Assembly (NCBI GenBank): GCA_023438245.1 | Contig: JAEXRD010000134.1 | Coordinates: 1-7,473 of the forward strand | Length of the DNA stretch: 7,473 bases | Origin: Pseudomonadota bacterium | GTDB lineage: Bacteria; Desulfobacterota; Desulfovibrionia; Desulfovibrionales; Desulfovibrionaceae | Reading direction: 5' to 3' | Part shown: in pieces, positions 5,476-7,473 of the stretch | How positions within the stretch are numbered: position 1 is the first letter of the stretch | How the letters are laid out: every line of letters begins with the position of its first letter | Translations under genes and position numbers: made by a program | Notes under the pieces: generated by a model | What the model was told of the DNA's origin: nothing | What the model saw: the letters and a program-made list of their open reading frames with translations, nothing else | Database searches by the model: none

Positions 5476-7473
5476 ATGCGCCTGACCCTGCTGACCAAGA
5501 TCACCGCCCTCGTCATCTTTTCCGTCCTGCTTGTGGGCGGCGGCAACTACGCCACCAGCCGCTACTTCCTCACCAACACCCTGGATGAGCAGAACATCCA
5601 CGAGATCGGCATCCGCGCCGACCTGGTGAGCGAACAGTTCGAGGCGCAGAAAAAGGCGCTCATCTCCAACGGCTACCACATGGCCACCAACCCCGACGTC
5701 ATCGCCAAGGTGGCCGCCAAGGACACCGCCTGGCTGCAACAATACGCCAAGGCCGTCATGGCCGAGACGGGGCTTGAGTCCATCACCATCTCCGACGCCG
5801 AGGGCGTGTGCATCGCGCGCGGCCACTCCGACAAGGTGGGCGACAGCGTGGCCAGCCAGGTCAACGTGCAAAAGGCCCTCAAGGGCTCCATCATCGTGGG
5901 CGTGGAACAGGGCACCGTGGTCAAGTTCTCGCTGCGCGCGGGCATCCCCGTCAAAAAGAACGACGTCACCGTGGGCGTCATCACCCCCGGCTTCACCCTC
6001 TCCAGCGAACGCTTCGTGGACCAGGTCAAGAAGTCCCTGGGCATCGAGTGCACCATCTTCCAGGGCGACACGCGCGTCACCACCACCATCATGAAGGACG
6101 GCAAGCGCGCCGTGGGCACCAAGATGGACAACCCCAAGGTGCTCGAGGAGGTCCTGCAGAAGGGCAAGCGCTACCTGGGCAAGAACGCCATCCTGGGCGG
6201 CATGTACAACACCGCCTACTGGCCCATCATCGATGTCAACGACAAGGTCGCGGGCATGCTCTTCATCGGCCAGAAGCGCGAGTTCCTGGAAAAAGTGCTC
6301 GCCGAGACGCACCTCACCAGCCTCGTCTCCACCCTGACCGTGGGCCTCATCATGGTCATCGGCGGGTTCCTGTTCTCCCGCGCGCTGGTGCGGCCCATCC
6401 TGCGCACCATCGACTTCGCCAACGGCCTGGCCCAGGGCAGGCTGGACGAAAAGCTCGACGTGACCTCCAAGGACGAGACCGGCACCCTGGCCGACGCCCT
6501 GCGCGTCATGGCCGAAAACCTCAAGGGCAAGATCCAGGAGGCCGAGACCAGCTGCCAGGCCGCCGAAGCCAAGAGCCGCGAGGCCGAACACGCCACCCAG
6601 CAGGCCCTGGAGGCCAAGCTGGAGGCCGAAAGCGCCAAGCGCGAAGGCATGCTGGCCGCCGCGGGCAGGCTGGAGGAAATCGTGGAGCGCATCACCTCCT
6701 CCTCCGAGGAGCTCTCCGCCCAGGTGGAAGTGATGAGCCGGGGCATGGACCTGCAGCGCGACCGCGTGGGCGAGACCGCCACCGCCATGGAACAGATGAA
6801 CGCCTCGGTGATCTCCGTGGCCCGCCAGGCGGGCGAGGTGGCCGAATCCTCCCAGGCCGCGCGCGAAAAGGCCGCCGGTGGCTCCGACGTGGTGCGCCGC
6901 GCCCAGCAGGCCATCGGCCACGTCAACTCCATCGCCAACCAGCTCAAGGACAACATGCACCAGCTGGGCAAGCAGGCCGAGGCCATCGGCCAGGTCATGA
7001 ACGTCATCAACGACATCGCCGACCAGACCAACCTGCTGGCGCTCAACGCCGCCATCGAGGCCGCCCGCGCGGGCGACGCCGGACGCGGCTTCGCCGTCGT
7101 GGCCGACGAAGTGCGCAAGCTGGCCGAAAAGACCATGGGCGCCACCAAGGAAGTGGGCGACAACATCCGCGCCATCCAGGACTCCACGCGCAAGAACATC
7201 GACAGCATGGACAAGGCCACCCAGGCCATCGGCGAGGCCACCAGCCACTCCGACGAGTCCGCCCACGCCCTCGAGGAAATCGTCGGCATCTCCAAGAACA
7301 ACGCCGACCAGGTGCGCGTCATCGCCGTGGCCGCCGAGGAACAGTCCAGCGTGTCCGAGAAGATCAGCGCCGCCGTGGAAGAGGTCAACCGCGTGGCCTC
7401 CGAAACCGCCGAGGGCATGACCCAGTCCGTGGCCGCCATCGGCGAACTGGCCCGCATGAGCGCCGACCTGCGC
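5476..7473 (+). CDS. Methyl-accepting chemotaxis protein with periplasmic Cache-type sensor (3' end cut by window)
   Basis: This transmembrane chemoreceptor signals through CheW/CheA to the flagellar motor. The 666 codons seen are open to the window edge with no stop. TM1 about 7-27; periplasmic ligand-binding region about 30-280; TM2 about 281-300; HAMP about 301-353; extended charged coiled coil about 354-395; then the signalling domain. The CheA/CheW hairpin tip is intact (DQTNLLALNAAIEAARAGDA at 516-535, then GRGFAVVADEVRKLAEK). The sensor has two PAS-like halves. The second (GDTRVTTTI, DGKRAVGTK, TAYWPIIDVNDKVAGMLFIG) resembles the Cache_3/Cache_2 fusion type common in Desulfovibrio receptors. 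The start is supported by GGAGG six bases before the ATG, with TM1 beginning at once. The last residues resemble the usual ending of such proteins, so probably only a few to some tens of codons are missing. Ligand unknown; no CXXCH haem site. It is probably expressed with the flagellar regulon. Confidence 0.95.
   Translation, partial: MRLTLLTKITALVIFSVLLVGGGNYATSRYFLTNTLDEQNIHEIGIRADLVSEQFEAQKKALISNGYHMATNPDVIAKVAAKDTAWLQQYAKAVMAETGLESITISDAEGVCIARGHSDKVGDSVASQVNVQKALKGSIIVGVEQGTVVKFSLRAGIPVKKNDVTVGVITPGFTLSSERFVDQVKKSLGIECTIFQGDTRVTTTIMKDGKRAVGTKMDNPKVLEEVLQKGKRYLGKNAILGGMYNTAYWPIIDVNDKVAGMLFIGQKREFLEKVLAETHLTSLVSTLTVGLIMVIGGFLFSRALVRPILRTIDFANGLAQGRLDEKLDVTSKDETGTLADALRVMAENLKGKIQEAETSCQAAEAKSREAEHATQQALEAKLEAESAKREGMLAAAGRLEEIVERITSSSEELSAQVEVMSRGMDLQRDRVGETATAMEQMNASVISVARQAGEVAESSQAAREKAAGGSDVVRRAQQAIGHVNSIANQLKDNMHQLGKQAEAIGQVMNVINDIADQTNLLALNAAIEAARAGDAGRGFAVVADEVRKLAEKTMGATKEVGDNIRAIQDSTRKNIDSMDKATQAIGEATSHSDESAHALEEIVGISKNNADQVRVIAVAAEEQSSVSEKISAAVEEVNRVASETAEGMTQSVAAIGELARMSADLR

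Noticed and set aside
3710..7266. Further long minus-strand frames (566 and 619 codons) opposite the regulator and chemoreceptor genes
   Set aside because: They show the same low-complexity antisense composition and no ribosome site. The plus-strand genes explain the coding signal.
5476..7473. A haem-binding (DcrA-like) redox chemoreceptor
   Set aside because: The periplasmic region has isolated cysteines (C112, C192) and no CXXCH motif, so c-type haem attachment is not supported.
1..7473. Insertion sequences, prophage parts, CRISPR arrays, tRNA or rRNA genes
   Set aside because: No transposase or integrase motifs, repeat-spacer pattern or RNA-gene sequence was seen on either strand. Codon use appears uniform across the genes.

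Overview
The window looks like ordinary chromosomal DNA of a GC-rich Gram-negative bacterium. I favour a sulfate-reducing deltaproteobacterium of the Desulfovibrio/Fundidesulfovibrio kind. The reasons are very high G/C at third codon positions, an outer-membrane-type lipoprotein beside a sigma-54 activator, a long Cache-type chemoreceptor, and a perfect G6/C6 hairpin at the left edge of a sort I associate with that group. The taxonomic call is an inference from style; no marker gene is present. No mobile element, CRISPR array, tRNA or rRNA was seen.

Layout. Left edge: a perfect terminator-like hairpin (1-28) lies behind a small minus-strand gene of unknown function (55-300). A divergent intergenic region (301-464) holds plausible promoters in both directions. 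Next, on the plus strand, is a polytopic membrane metallophosphoesterase of the YkuE type (465-1586), with an internal twin-arginine motif before its fourth membrane segment. A 90-base gap carries an inverted repeat that overlaps a candidate promoter. It leads into a tight three-gene operon (1677-5257): HAMP sensor histidine kinase, lipoprotein with TPR-like and coiled-coil parts, and NtrC-family sigma-54 response regulator. The last block (5258-5475) is a comparatively AT-rich intergenic region with a perfect FliA-type -10 box. It precedes a methyl-accepting chemotaxis receptor (5476 onward) that runs off the right edge.

How the genes work together. The kinase-lipoprotein-regulator order, domain make-up and short spacings match the enterobacterial GlrK-QseG-GlrR (QseE-QseG-QseF) envelope-sensing system. 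The lipoprotein would sit in the periplasm and tune the kinase, and the regulator would switch on sigma-54 promoters elsewhere. The regulator has an altered sigma-54 contact loop (GSFTHA where the family norm is GAFTGA) and a long Pro/Gln/Ala linker before its DNA-binding domain. The chemoreceptor appears to be a separate unit belonging to the flagellar regulon. The phosphoesterase appears independent of both.

The most interesting item is the QseG-like three-gene system in what seems to be a deltaproteobacterium. It is a divergent version of a known architecture; I do not see evidence for a wholly new type of system.
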